Of a stretch of DNA of 39,793 nucleotides, positions 29,076 to 39,084 are shown piece after piece. Below the pieces are notes generated by a model. That model searched no databases. It was given only the letters and a program-made list of their open reading frames with translations, and was not told the origin of the DNA. Position numbers and translations under genes: made by a program. Source of the DNA: a virus. The DNA lies in the IMG/VR virus record IMGVR_UViG_3300046665_000767, positions 1-39,793 of that record. One strand, 5' to 3'. The stretch's first letter is position 1, and each line of letters opens with the position of its first letter.

Positions 29076-32000
29076 ATGGGCGCAGCACAGCAGTTAGATA
29101 TTCATGGCGCCAAGGGCGGCAGCACCACACCAAAGTCGCCAACAGAAGCCACCGACAGCCTGCGCTCAACGAACCTTGCAAAGATCCTGATTGCGGTCGG
29201 TGAGGGCGAGTTTGACGGCGTCCCTACGGCAAAGGACATCTACCTCGACAACACCCCGATCGAGGACGTGAACGGCAACGTCAACTTCCCAAATGTGCAA
29301 TGGGAATGGCGTTCTGGCGCCGTCGAGCAGTCCTACATTCCCGGCATCCCGTCCGTTGAAAACGAAACGACCGTCAACGTTGAGCTGCGCAACGACGCGC
29401 CTTGGGTTCGCTCGATCACCAATGTTCAGCTTTCGGCAGTGCGCGTGCGCCTGGCGTGGCCGGCACTTCAGCAGCAGGACGATGAAGGCAACGTCGGCGG
29501 GTACCGGATCGAATATGCAATCGACATCGCGACAGATGGCGGCGCTTATCAGCAGGTGCTGAGCGAAGCCGTCGACGGAAAAACCACCACCCGTTACGAG
29601 CGTTCGCGCCGCGTCGACTTGCCGGTTGCGACCACTGGCTGGCAGATCCGCGTCCGCCGCATCACCGCAAACCAGAACACCAATAAGGTCGCTGACACCA
29701 TGCTGGTGGCTGGTCTGACTGAAGTCATCGACAAAAAGCTGCGCTACCCGAACACCGCTTTGCTCTACATCGAGTTCGATGCCGAGCAGTTCACCAACAT
29801 TCCCGCCGTTACCGTCGACTGTAAGGCCAAGAAGTGGCAGGTGCCGAGCAACTACGATCCTGTCGCACGAACCTACACCGGAGTGTGGGACGGCACATTC
29901 AAGGAGGATTGGACCAACAACGCAGCCTGGATAACTTTCGGCGTCTGCACTGAAGACCGGTTCGGCCTGGGCAAGCGCATCAAACCCTTCATGGTCGACA
30001 AGTGGGAACTGTACCGGATCGCGCAGTACTGCGACGTGATGGTATCCGATGGGGTGGGTGGCCAAGAGCCGCGATTCCTTTGCGACATGAACATCCAGGG
30101 GAAGTCCGACGCTTGGGGACTTCTGCGCGATATTTCTGCGATCTATCGGGGCATGACCTACTGGGCCCAGGGTCAGCTTGTGATGCAAGCTGACATGCCG
30201 CGCGCGCAGGATTTCGATTACGTCTTCACCCGTTCAAACGTGATCGACGGCAAGTTCTCCTACGGTAGTGCCTCCTCTAAAACCCGCTACACCCGCGCGA
30301 TCGTCAGTTACGATAATCCGGCGAACAACTACGACACCGACGTCGTGGCCTATTCCGACCTGCCCCTTCAGCGCCGCTTTGGCGACAAGCCAGTGGAGAT
30401 CAGCGCAATCGGCTGCACTCGCGCATCCGAAGCGCAACGTCGTGGCAAATGGGCGGTGCTCACCAACAACTTCGACCGTACCGTCAGCTTCAAGACCGGC
30501 ATGGAGGGTGCAATCCCTCTGCCTGGCTACATCATCCCGATTGCCGACTCGCTGTTGGCAGGCCGGGAGATCGGCGGGCGGATCTCGGCCGTTGCCGGGC
30601 GCGTCGTGACGCTTGACCGTGACAGCCAGGCGAAGGCGGGCGACCGTCTGATCATCAACCTGCCAAGCGGCAAAGCCGAGGCTCGCACCGTTCAATCGGT
30701 CGCTGGGCGCGCCGTGACTGTCACGACCGCCTACAGCGAGACCCCTGTCGCCCAGCTGCAATGGGCGATCGATGCTGATGATCTGGCAATCCCGCTGTAT
30801 CGCGTGATGAGCACCAAGCGCACGACTGAGGGCGATTACGAAATCACGGCTTTGCAGTATGAGCCGAGCAAGTTCGCGGCGATCGACACCGGCGCGCGCC
30901 TGGAAGAACGTCCGATCAGTGTGATCCCGATCACCGTCGTTCCGGCGCCGGCGAGCGTGACGCTGACGTCGACCTCGGCCGTGTCGCAAGGCATCGCGGT
31001 CACCACCATGACGATCGCCTGGCCCGCGGTGAGCGGCGCAGTGGCGTACGACGTGGAGTGGCGCAAAGACAACGGTAACTGGATCTCCGTCCAGCGCACC
31101 GGCATGACCAACGTCGACATTACCGGCATCTACTCGGGCGGCTATCTGGCCCGCGTGCGCGCTGTCAGCGCATACGACATCACCTCGGTCTGGAAAAGCT
31201 CGAACCTCACTCAGCTGAACGGCAAGGAAGGCCTGCCGCCGGCGGTGACCTCGCTCACCACCACCAGTCTGCTGTTTGGTATCGGCCTGAAATGGAACTT
31301 CCCGGCTGGCGCGGAAGACACCCAGCGCACCGAGATATGGTACAGCCAGTCGCCTACGCTGGAGACCGCGACCAAACTGGCTGACCTGTCTTACCCGCAA
31401 TCTGATTATTCGCTGCAGCAGCTCAAAGCCGCGATCACGTTGTTTTTCTGGGCGCGCCTGGTGGACCGTTCCGGCAACGTCGGTCCGTGGTATCCAGCCG
31501 GTAACGGTGTAGCCGGGCAAACGAGCTCCGATGCTGACGCCGTGCTCGATCTGCTCGTGGGCCAGATCACCGAGAGCCAGCTTGGCCATGAGCTGCTTTC
31601 CGATATCCAGACTGGCGGCTCAGGTCCTGGCTCTATCAGTGAGCGTTTGACCGAGATTGACGGGGACTTAATTGATCTTGGCAATCAGTCGATCACGATC
31701 CGCGACAACCTGCAAAGCCAGATCACCTCGGTGAACGGCACGCTGACGTCCGTAAAAAATGACCTTCAAGGTCAGATCACCGCGGCGAACGGCACCCTCA
31801 CGTCTGTAAAAAATGACCTGCAGGGACAGATCACAGCGGCCAACACTGCAATCACCGCCACCAACACCGCGTTGAACGCAGCGAAGACCAACCTGCAATC
31901 GCAGATTGACGCCGTGAACGTGATCGCGGGCTCTCTGCCGTACAAGGCGAGCAGCACCTACACGACCGGAAAAGCGACTCTCGGCTCTGACGGGATCATC

Positions 32001-35000
32001 TATCAGGCGACGCAGAACGTCCCGATCAACACGCCGCCGCCGAACACCACCTACTGGCTGAACATCGGCCAGGCCGCCGCCGCAGGTTCTGCGCTCAGCA
32101 CTCGCGTGCAAACTCTCGAGACTCGCGCGACCAGCATCGAAGGCGTGAATAGCACGCAGGCGACGCAAATCACCGGCCTGACCAGCTCTGTCGCCAACAA
32201 GGCAGACGCGTCGGCGGTCACGTCGCTGACCACTCGCGTGACCACTGCCGAGGGCAACATCACTTCGCAGGGCAATGCGATCACCGGCCTGACGAACACT
32301 GTCGCGGGCAAGGCTGATTCGACCACTGTCACGAACCTGACCAACACCGTGACGCAGCAAGGGACGGCGATCACGGCGCAGGGAACGGCGATCACTGGCA
32401 TTACTGCCAGCTTGGGTGACGTAGGCGGGCAAAACCTGTTCTACAACCCATCGTTCGACTATCTGCTGGCTGGCGGATCGACAACCATTGCTGACGGCTT
32501 CGCCGTAGGCGTGTCCTCGGGCTCGACTGGCGTTGCAAGCGTCGTACCTTCAACCCTGGACACAAAAGGGAAAGCGCAGCGCCTCGACATTACTACCACT
32601 GCCTCGTCGTATGTCGACCTGACCACGAGCGGCGCGAGGCGTCCGGTGGCTATTCAAGGCCAGAGCATCATGCTGTCCGTTTACTTCCGCGCAACGGCTG
32701 GCCTTGCCGTGCGGATGTACATGCAGACCGTCAACTCGGCAGGCGCCACATTCGCCACTCGCACCGGCGCGTCCGTCATTGCTACCGGCGAATGGCAGCG
32801 CATTCAGCTCGACTACGCGAACCTGCCGGCCAACACCGTGTCGATCAACTCGATTTTCCGTGCGGGCGGCGCCCTTGGCGGATCTGTTCTGTCGGGCTTC
32901 GTCGAGTGGGATCGCGCGCAGCTTCAACTCGGGACGGTCGTCACAGGCTGGCAGGACAATGCGACCACGCTGGCGACAGACGTAGCCGCGAACGCTACAG
33001 CGACAACCGCGCTCACTGGCCGGGTTGCGACCGTTGAAGGCACTGTGACGAGTCAGGGGACGTCGATCACCAACCTGACGAACAGCATCAGCGCAGCGGG
33101 TAGCCAGAACATGGCCTATAACCCTGCGTTCGTGCGCGACGGCACTCAGGCGAACATCGCTGACGGCTGGTACAACGACAACGCCACTGGCCCGACAAAG
33201 AGCTTCACCCTCGTTCCTTCGTGGATTACGGCGACAGAGCGGGCACAGCATTACGATCTGTCCGGACTGAGCCCGTCGCTCTACCACGGTCTGTCGAACA
33301 CCGCTTTGATTCCCGTTTCAGAGGGCCAGCCTTTCGCGGTATCCGCCTACCTGCGCGGAACTGCTGGTCTGGTCGTTCGCATCCGTACCAGCGCGCGCGA
33401 TTCGACAGGCGCAGAGATCGGCGCCGTGACGAGCGGCGCCGTCACGCTGACCGGTAACAATGATCAGCGGATCTCGGTCGTCTATCCATCGTTGCCGGTC
33501 GGCACAACGCAAGTGCGCTTCTATTTCCGCACCTACGGCACCGCCACCGTGACAGCGGGATACGTTGAATTCACACGCGCGCAAGCAGAGATCAGCTCGG
33601 TCGTGAGCGGCTGGAGAGACAACAACGGCACGCTGGCTGCGGAAGTTACTGCGAACGCAACCGCAACCAATGCCCTAACGACCCGTATCACCCTTGCAGA
33701 AGGCAACATCTCAACGCAGTCGGGCCAGATCACCACCCTGACCAATGACGTCGCTGGTAAGGCCAGCTCGGCGACCGTGTCTGCGCTCGACTCGCGCGTC
33801 ACATCGGCGGAAGGGACAATCTCGTCGCAGGGTTCGGCCATCACGAACCTGACAAACACGGTCGCCGGTAAAGCTGACGCGTCCGCCCTGAATGCTCTGA
33901 CGACTCGCGTGACGAGCGCAGAGGGCACAATCATAAGCCAGGGCAACTCGATCACCAGCTTGACCAGCACGGTCAACAACAAGGCCGACGCATCCGCCGT
34001 CACTGCCTTGACTACCCGCGTGACCGCGACCGAGAGCAAAAATAGCTCGCAAGATTCGACGATCACCAGTCAAGGGACGGCGATCACCAATCTGCAAAAC
34101 GCCCTGCCAGGCAAGGCAGACGCATCTGCTGTGACCGCCCTCACAACTCGCGTATCGAGCGCGGAGGGTACGATTTCGAGTCAGGGCTCAGCGATCACGA
34201 GCCTCCAAAACGCGTTGCCAGGCAAAGCAGACGCGTCGACCGTGAGCGCCTTGTCGAACACAGTCACGCAGCAGGGAGCGGCGATCACGGCTCAGGGAAC
34301 GGCGATCACTGGCATCACGGCGAGCCTCGGCGACGTCGGCGGCCAAAACCTGCTGTTCAACCCGTCGTTTGATGTGCTCGGTACGGTCGCCGGATCTGCA
34401 AGCGGCTGGAGCCATGGCACAACGGGCGGCGCCCTGCGCACTCCGACGCTCGTCACGTCGACGCTCGACACCGCTGGCAAGGCGCAGCGCCTGGACGTTA
34501 CAGGCATGAACGCTACCAACTCCTACGCACAGATGTACATCGCGACCGGCAAGCTGCCAGCCTGCGTCGAGGCGCAATCAATCGCGGGCTCGACCTACGT
34601 GCGAGGCACTGTCGGTTTCACTTTGCGGTTCTTCCTCGAGTTTTGGGACACGGGCGTCATCAACCTGCTGCAACGCACCACCGAATCAGCCCTCGTAATG
34701 ACGGGCGATTGGCAGCGCGTGAGCAAGATCGCCGTAGCGCCTGCCGGGACCGCTGCTGTTCAGTTCCTATTCCGCATGTTCGGCACCGCGTCGGTATCGG
34801 CTGGGTTCTTCGAGTTCGACCGCGCGCAGGCTCAGCTAAGCACGGTCGTAAGCGGATGGCAGGACAACACCGGAACTATCGTTGCCGACGTCGCCGCGCA
34901 GGCAACGGCGACCAACGCTTTGACTGGCCGCGTCACAACCGTAGAGGGAACCGTCAGCACTCAGTCGAGCCAGATCACGGCGCTGACAAACAATTTGACG

Positions 35001-37145
35001 AACAGCGGCGGCGATAACCTGCTACCGAACAGCTCGTTCGAGGATATGGCGACCACTCTCCGCCCTAAATACTGGCAAGTGGGCGGGAGCGCCTCGTGGA
35101 CCGATTCCGTTCCTGCTTCGCCGCTGACCTTGAGCACGCAGTCGTATCGCGCTACATCTGCGGCGGCGGTTCCGGTTGCGGGAACGCTTGAAATTCGATT
35201 CAACACCGCAGAGGGTCCACGTCCGAAGGTCACTGGCGGCAACACCTACACGCTCAGCTCTTTCATCCGTGGATCGACTGGCGGCTTCCGTATCTCGATG
35301 TACATTCAGTTCATGAACGCGGCAGGGACAGTGCTCAGCACTCCCACGATGACCGAAACCCTCGTGACTGACACGTTCACGCGCTACACGCTGACCGGCG
35401 TCGCTCCTGCTCTTGCCGTGAGCGCGAACGTTTACGCCGCGCGGATCTTTAACCGCACTGCTGCTGCCGCTGATATGTTCGTCGAGGTCGATAACGTCCA
35501 GCTCCAGGAAGGCCCGGTGGCGACCGCGTACAGCCCTGCTGTCAAGATCGCGATCGACGCGCAGTCCGCAGCAACCGCCGCTCTCACCTCTCAGGTCGCG
35601 CAGCAAGGGACTGACATCACCAGCGCATCGACGCGCGTCACCAATCTGGAAAACAGCGTGAACAACGCTACGACCGGCCTGGCTACCAAAGCGAGCAGCG
35701 CTGCGCTTGATTCCCTGACGTCGACCGTCACGACTCAGGGAACCAACATCACCAGCGCGACAAACCGCGTGACGACTCTTGAGAACAGCGTAAACAACGC
35801 CTCGACCGGTCTGGCGACGAAGGCAAGCAGCACCGCCCTCAACTCGCTGTCGGGCACGGTGACGACCCAGGGCAAAACGATTACGTCGCAAGGGACCGCG
35901 ATCACGAACCTGACCAACACGGTCAACAGCACCACTGACGGCCTGGCAACGAAGGCGAGTGCGGCGGCGCTCACGGCCGTGACCAATCGCGTGACCGCTG
36001 TCGAGGGCGTCAACACGAGTCAGTCGACCAGCATCACGAACCTCACCAACTCGATCAACTCGATTCAGGGTGATCTAAACGGGGCGGAACTGGACGCAGC
36101 ACTTGGAGCAAACTGGAACTTCGACGGTTCCCTCGATAGCTGGTTCGGCCAGAACGCAGCAGTCGGTATCGTCGCCGGGACGTACATGCGGGTGACTTCG
36201 TCGAGCAGCACCAACCCGATTTTTGCCCGAGGCGCACTGGCGATCGATGGCTCTCTGTTCAACCTGGTCCGCATGAAAATCACACGTCGAACGAATACAA
36301 CGACCGACTGGATCGGCGCCATGTATTACGCCACGGCAGGTCACGGCGTGAGCTCGAGCTACTACAAGATCGCTGCAAACCCAAACCTCGCGGCAAACCA
36401 AAGCGCGATCGTTGAATGGGATATGTCCACGCTGACCGCTGGCGGCACGGACTGGACCACCAGCCTCATCAACACGATCCGTTTCGACCTCGGCAAAAAC
36501 ACCGACAGTGTTTTCGATATCGACTGGGTCGTTGTAGGTCGTAAAGGCCCTGGAGCATCAAGCCAGGCGCTGGCGTCGCTGTCTTCGACGGTAACGCAGC
36601 AGGGGGCCACCCTGACGTCCCAGGCGTCGCAGATCACGAACCTGAACGCCACTGTTGGGAATCAAGGCGCGGCGATCCAGACTCAGGCCACGGCCATCGC
36701 TGACACTGCCGGGAAGGTTTCAACCTCCTACGTCGTGAAAATGCAGGCCATGGTCGATGGACGCCTGTTCGCCGCAGGGTTCGCAGCCGGTCTCGATAAT
36801 AGTCAGGGGCCGACACAGTCGCAATTCATCGTCAGCGCCGACCGCTTTGGCGTTCTCAATGCCGACCTGAACGGCACGGTCACATCGCCCTTCATCATTG
36901 AAGGCGGGCAAGTGTTTATATCCGACGCGGTGATCAAGAAGGCAACGATCACCAATGCCTTGGTCGGGCAGGCAGTTAACTCGCTCGCTATGACCAACTT
37001 TGGTGAACCCGCGATGACGTCAAATTACTCTGACGGTAGCCAGGTAATTCGCAGCCGAACCAAAGCAAATACCTACACGCTGAGCAACTCGACCGGCTTT
37101 TACTTGGTTGACTCTAACGTTGTAGTCGTAGAGTTAAGCATGTGA
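29076..37145 (+). CDS. J: Host specificity / tail tip protein J, giant repeat-built form
   Basis: 2689 aa, more than twice lambda gpJ (1132 aa). Residues 1-620 are the conserved J tip domains; about 625-715 and 718-815 are fibronectin III-like; 880-950 carries an 18-residue tandem helical repeat; 952-1000 looks like a CBM5/12 carbohydrate-binding module (ends YWLNIG). Then five jelly-roll-like modules (1117-1295, 1342-1516, 1755-1931, 1978-2157, 2334-2492), the first four opening with G(G/S)(Q/D)N and ending in a domain-closing Gly-Trp or Thr-Ala-Tyr motif, are joined by coiled-coil repeats of 37 or 44 residues. The last 150 residues resemble the DUF1983 tip segment. It binds the receptor and opens the tail. 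Start has GGAG upstream. Confidence 0.93.
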   Translation: MGAAQQLDIHGAKGGSTTPKSPTEATDSLRSTNLAKILIAVGEGEFDGVPTAKDIYLDNTPIEDVNGNVNFPNVQWEWRSGAVEQSYIPGIPSVENETTVNVELRNDAPWVRSITNVQLSAVRVRLAWPALQQQDDEGNVGGYRIEYAIDIATDGGAYQQVLSEAVDGKTTTRYERSRRVDLPVATTGWQIRVRRITANQNTNKVADTMLVAGLTEVIDKKLRYPNTALLYIEFDAEQFTNIPAVTVDCKAKKWQVPSNYDPVARTYTGVWDGTFKEDWTNNAAWITFGVCTEDRFGLGKRIKPFMVDKWELYRIAQYCDVMVSDGVGGQEPRFLCDMNIQGKSDAWGLLRDISAIYRGMTYWAQGQLVMQADMPRAQDFDYVFTRSNVIDGKFSYGSASSKTRYTRAIVSYDNPANNYDTDVVAYSDLPLQRRFGDKPVEISAIGCTRASEAQRRGKWAVLTNNFDRTVSFKTGMEGAIPLPGYIIPIADSLLAGREIGGRISAVAGRVVTLDRDSQAKAGDRLIINLPSGKAEARTVQSVAGRAVTVTTAYSETPVAQLQWAIDADDLAIPLYRVMSTKRTTEGDYEITALQYEPSKFAAIDTGARLEERPISVIPITVVPAPASVTLTSTSAVSQGIAVTTMTIAWPAVSGAVAYDVEWRKDNGNWISVQRTGMTNVDITGIYSGGYLARVRAVSAYDITSVWKSSNLTQLNGKEGLPPAVTSLTTTSLLFGIGLKWNFPAGAEDTQRTEIWYSQSPTLETATKLADLSYPQSDYSLQQLKAAITLFFWARLVDRSGNVGPWYPAGNGVAGQTSSDADAVLDLLVGQITESQLGHELLSDIQTGGSGPGSISERLTEIDGDLIDLGNQSITIRDNLQSQITSVNGTLTSVKNDLQGQITAANGTLTSVKNDLQGQITAANTAITATNTALNAAKTNLQSQIDAVNVIAGSLPYKASSTYTTGKATLGSDGIIYQATQNVPINTPPPNTTYWLNIGQAAAAGSALSTRVQTLETRATSIEGVNSTQATQITGLTSSVANKADASAVTSLTTRVTTAEGNITSQGNAITGLTNTVAGKADSTTVTNLTNTVTQQGTAITAQGTAITGITASLGDVGGQNLFYNPSFDYLLAGGSTTIADGFAVGVSSGSTGVASVVPSTLDTKGKAQRLDITTTASSYVDLTTSGARRPVAIQGQSIMLSVYFRATAGLAVRMYMQTVNSAGATFATRTGASVIATGEWQRIQLDYANLPANTVSINSIFRAGGALGGSVLSGFVEWDRAQLQLGTVVTGWQDNATTLATDVAANATATTALTGRVATVEGTVTSQGTSITNLTNSISAAGSQNMAYNPAFVRDGTQANIADGWYNDNATGPTKSFTLVPSWITATERAQHYDLSGLSPSLYHGLSNTALIPVSEGQPFAVSAYLRGTAGLVVRIRTSARDSTGAEIGAVTSGAVTLTGNNDQRISVVYPSLPVGTTQVRFYFRTYGTATVTAGYVEFTRAQAEISSVVSGWRDNNGTLAAEVTANATATNALTTRITLAEGNISTQSGQITTLTNDVAGKASSATVSALDSRVTSAEGTISSQGSAITNLTNTVAGKADASALNALTTRVTSAEGTIISQGNSITSLTSTVNNKADASAVTALTTRVTATESKNSSQDSTITSQGTAITNLQNALPGKADASAVTALTTRVSSAEGTISSQGSAITSLQNALPGKADASTVSALSNTVTQQGAAITAQGTAITGITASLGDVGGQNLLFNPSFDVLGTVAGSASGWSHGTTGGALRTPTLVTSTLDTAGKAQRLDVTGMNATNSYAQMYIATGKLPACVEAQSIAGSTYVRGTVGFTLRFFLEFWDTGVINLLQRTTESALVMTGDWQRVSKIAVAPAGTAAVQFLFRMFGTASVSAGFFEFDRAQAQLSTVVSGWQDNTGTIVADVAAQATATNALTGRVTTVEGTVSTQSSQITALTNNLTNSGGDNLLPNSSFEDMATTLRPKYWQVGGSASWTDSVPASPLTLSTQSYRATSAAAVPVAGTLEIRFNTAEGPRPKVTGGNTYTLSSFIRGSTGGFRISMYIQFMNAAGTVLSTPTMTETLVTDTFTRYTLTGVAPALAVSANVYAARIFNRTAAAADMFVEVDNVQLQEGPVATAYSPAVKIAIDAQSAATAALTSQVAQQGTDITSASTRVTNLENSVNNATTGLATKASSAALDSLTSTVTTQGTNITSATNRVTTLENSVNNASTGLATKASSTALNSLSGTVTTQGKTITSQGTAITNLTNTVNSTTDGLATKASAAALTAVTNRVTAVEGVNTSQSTSITNLTNSINSIQGDLNGAELDAALGANWNFDGSLDSWFGQNAAVGIVAGTYMRVTSSSSTNPIFARGALAIDGSLFNLVRMKITRRTNTTTDWIGAMYYATAGHGVSSSYYKIAANPNLAANQSAIVEWDMSTLTAGGTDWTTSLINTIRFDLGKNTDSVFDIDWVVVGRKGPGASSQALASLSSTVTQQGATLTSQASQITNLNATVGNQGAAIQTQATAIADTAGKVSTSYVVKMQAMVDGRLFAAGFAAGLDNSQGPTQSQFIVSADRFGVLNADLNGTVTSPFIIEGGQVFISDAVIKKATITNALVGQAVNSLAMTNFGEPAMTSNYSDGSQVIRSRTKANTYTLSNSTGFYLVDSNVVVVELSM
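31741..31848 (+). repeat. 54-bp tandem repeat in J
   Basis: Two near-identical 54-nt units encode the 18-residue repeat NDLQGQITAANGTLTSVK in the helical linker of J. Small nucleotide differences are mostly silent. Confidence 0.75.
33759..34337 (+). repeat. 111-nt coiled-coil repeat array in J
   Basis: Units beginning KA(D/S)(A/S) start at 33759, 33870, 33981, 34113 and 34224: spacings of 111, 111, 132 and 111 nt (37, 37, 44, 37 residues). The single long unit has one extra heptad, so the coiled-coil register is kept. Confidence 0.85.
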
Positions 37146-37154
37146 GGAGGTTTA

Positions 37155-37430
37155 ATGGCGGGGCTTAGAATTCGCAGGAAAGATACGGGTGCGGTTATCC
37201 TCGAGATCACCGATCGTCTCACCCGGCTAATTGGTACTTTGTCGATCAGCGGAAGCAATAGCTTTACGTTTCCTGCAGCGGAGGGAACACCATTCTTTTA
37301 TGTGCGCTATCCCACGAACGTGGATCAGAACAATACAGCGGCATCAATCACCCTTGGGGGCGCGGGTAACAGAGTTCTCACCTGGGTGGATGCGACGCCG
37401 GGAACGCAGATCGTTGTGGGGCTCTACTGA
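37155..37430 (+). CDS. Hypothetical distal tail protein (91 aa)
   Basis: 91 aa, beta-strand rich (LRIRRKDTGAVILEITDRLT, RVLTWVDATPGTQIVVGLY). GAGGAGG lies 7 nt upstream, an especially strong ribosome-binding site, implying good expression. Sits right after J and is coupled to the next gene by one shared base, so it is probably a small tail-tip or fibre accessory. Function unknown. Confidence 0.7.
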   Translation: MAGLRIRRKDTGAVILEITDRLTRLIGTLSISGSNSFTFPAAEGTPFFYVRYPTNVDQNNTAASITLGGAGNRVLTWVDATPGTQIVVGLY

Positions 37431-38128
37431 TGGCCGTCGCGAGGTTCAGGAACGCCAATAACGTCCTCACGATTGATCAGGATTATTTCAACCTGGCGTT
37501 ACGGTCTCGGGGGGTGGTGACGACTGGCGCAGTCCAGCCGGCGAGTGGCTGCTCGTTCGTAACGCTGACGCTGCCGCATGATCAGAGCGTATTGGCTCTG
37601 AACAGCGCTAGTCCTGTCTGCGTTCTGTACACGGCCTATGGATCAGGCTCGGTGACTTACACCCTGTATGCGCAGGGCGCGAACGTGGCTATCGAGTATT
37701 TCAACTTCGACTTGCCGGAGTACGCGGCAATGAACGCCGCGGATGGCAAAATGATCATCCGCAGGCCCGGCGATGGCCGCGTGGCGTTTGACTCGCGTCT
37801 TCCCTATATCCGCGTTATCGACTTTGTTGCACAGAGCCTGAACGACAGCACGCCGAATCCCTACACCACCTCTTACCCAGGGAAGAAGGTCGCGATCATT
37901 CAGGCAAAAAGAGGTTATGAGGTCCGCAGTGAAGTGGCAGGCGTTGGCCCACCCCCGTTGCTGGTGGTAGTTGCTGCTGTCTCTTCGTTCTTCAAGGCTA
38001 CTGGCTCAACAGCAACCATATATAAAGGTATAAACTACTCGTCATTTAATACCACAACAGACTTCGTTACATACAATACGAAAAGTCCTGAAATATTTTC
38101 GATAGTTATCGATGTCACAAACTTTTAA
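37430..38128 (+). CDS. Hypothetical tail-tip protein (232 aa)
   Basis: 232 aa, beta-rich with little charge (GCSFVTLTLPHDQSVLALNS, SGSVTYTLYAQGANVAIEYF), the profile of small receptor-binding or tail-decorating proteins found after J in Pseudomonas phages. The final 40 codons (TIYKGINYSSFNTTTDFVTY) are clearly more AT-rich than the rest, which hints at a separately acquired tip. Function unknown. Confidence 0.7.
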   Translation: MAVARFRNANNVLTIDQDYFNLALRSRGVVTTGAVQPASGCSFVTLTLPHDQSVLALNSASPVCVLYTAYGSGSVTYTLYAQGANVAIEYFNFDLPEYAAMNAADGKMIIRRPGDGRVAFDSRLPYIRVIDFVAQSLNDSTPNPYTTSYPGKKVAIIQAKRGYEVRSEVAGVGPPPLLVVVAAVSSFFKATGSTATIYKGINYSSFNTTTDFVTYNTKSPEIFSIVIDVTNF

Positions 38129-38144
38129 CCACCGGAGAAATACC

Positions 38145-38369
38145 ATGCCTTACATTGTAATCAACTCCAGCAACGCCTTTGATCCATCCAACCAAATCGA
38201 ATACGCGACTGCTGACGATGCCGACACCAAAGCTCGCGAGCTCCTGCAGGCCAACCCTCAGGCAAGCGTACGGACCGCCCAGTTGCTGAACACCTATTCC
38301 GCGAAGGTGACCATCACCTCGAAAGCGGTACCTGAGGCGCCGGCCGCACAAGAGCCGGCTACGGCATGA
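38145..38369 (+). CDS. Hypothetical distal tail protein (74 aa)
   Basis: 74 aa (MPYIVINSSNAFDPSNQIEY ... TITSKAVPEAPAAQEPATA), unrecognised, with an Ala/Pro-rich tail. ATG chosen for CCGGAGAAA 6-9 nt before it. Last gene of the tail operon, followed by a strong terminator. Confidence 0.68.
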   Translation: MPYIVINSSNAFDPSNQIEYATADDADTKARELLQANPQASVRTAQLLNTYSAKVTITSKAVPEAPAAQEPATA

Positions 38370-38387
38370 CCACTGCTGACAACCGAT

Positions 38388-38411
38388 GCCCGCTATGTGC
38401 GGGCTTTTTTT
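38388..38411 (+). terminator. Terminator ending the tail operon
   Basis: GCCCGC / GCGGGC stem with a TATGT loop and seven T. It separates the tail operon from the convergent XRE regulator gene. Confidence 0.9.
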
Positions 38412-38450
38412 CGAGCTGGCTTCAATTTCTGCTATCTGAGAAGGTCGGGC

Positions 38451-38945
38451 CTATCTCTCACAACGACCGCCTATGGCTTTTAAGAAAGCCGCATCAAGCA
38501 GTTTTACCGAAGCTGTTATCAAGTTCTCCATTTCATTTTGCAACGCCAAGTCGCTCGCTGTGTCGGGGGCAGGATTGAATATATGCGCCGCGTTCGAGAT
38601 AGCTTGGGCAGAGGCTTGAAGACTTATTCTGAGCGGGTCGAACAGGTCATGCATAGACTTGCGATCAGGGTGCCCGTCAATGTATCCATCGGGTTCGGTT
38701 ATCATCAATATACGTTTCGCCACCACCGCCTGCTCATGGGGGCCTAGCGTTGGCTTGGTGAGCAGGAACATCAGGTCAACGCCTGCGCCGCCGACCCGTT
38801 GCAAATAATCGGCTTTAGGGTTGCGCCACCCGCTTTCATAGTGACCCTGGGCGTTAGGCTCAACGCCGCCAATTCTTGCGAAATTCGCTTGGGTGAGGCC
38901 TAGCCTATTTCTTTCTTTCCGTAAACGTAATCCAAAATCTTTCAC
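38451..38945 (-). CDS. XRE-family transcriptional regulator
   Basis: 164 aa. Residues about 5-60 (LRLRKERNRLGLTQANFARI...EPNAQGHYESGWRNPKADYL) are an XRE helix-turn-helix domain; the rest is helical (EQAVVAKRILMI, MENLITASVKLLDAAFL) and probably dimerises. GTG start chosen because AGGAG lies 7 nt upstream; an ATG at 38972 is the alternative. An imperfect palindrome TTTCG-TTCT-CGAAA just upstream may be its operator. It is transcribed against the late genes, between tail and endolysin, so it may act in the lysogen on host or phage genes. Target unknown. Confidence 0.78.
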   Translation of the reverse strand: MKDFGLRLRKERNRLGLTQANFARIGGVEPNAQGHYESGWRNPKADYLQRVGGAGVDLMFLLTKPTLGPHEQAVVAKRILMITEPDGYIDGHPDRKSMHDLFDPLRISLQASAQAISNAAHIFNPAPDTASDLALQNEMENLITASVKLLDAAFLKAIGGRCER

Positions 38946-38972
38946 GAGCATACTCCTGCGAAATCCACTCAT

Positions 38973-38986
38973 TTTCGTTCTCGAAA
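38973..38986. promoter_or_regulatory. Possible autoregulatory operator
   Basis: TTTCG TTCT CGAAA inverted repeat located immediately upstream of the XRE regulator gene. Position fits autoregulation; a single short site is weak evidence. Confidence 0.35.
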
Positions 38987-39084
38987 GGAGTGTGATGGGG
39001 GCTGGAGCACGAGGTTCTCAGAGATAAGCCACTGCCTCGTACGAGATTGATCAGTAACCATAGTCTGTATTGAGAAATTTGCTG

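Noticed and set aside
30234-31589. 451-codon open frame on the minus strand inside J
   Set aside because: Antisense to conserved J and FnIII regions; His/Arg/Asp-rich composition typical of an antisense shadow in GC-rich DNA, no ribosome-binding site.
31680-36650. Regular repeats that could suggest a CRISPR-like array
   Set aside because: Repeats are in-frame protein-coding coiled-coil units with silent variation and 111/132-nt period; no constant direct repeat with unique spacers.
38366-38578. 70-codon plus-strand frame after the tail operon
   Set aside because: Reads through the terminator and is antisense to the XRE regulator; no ribosome-binding site or motif.
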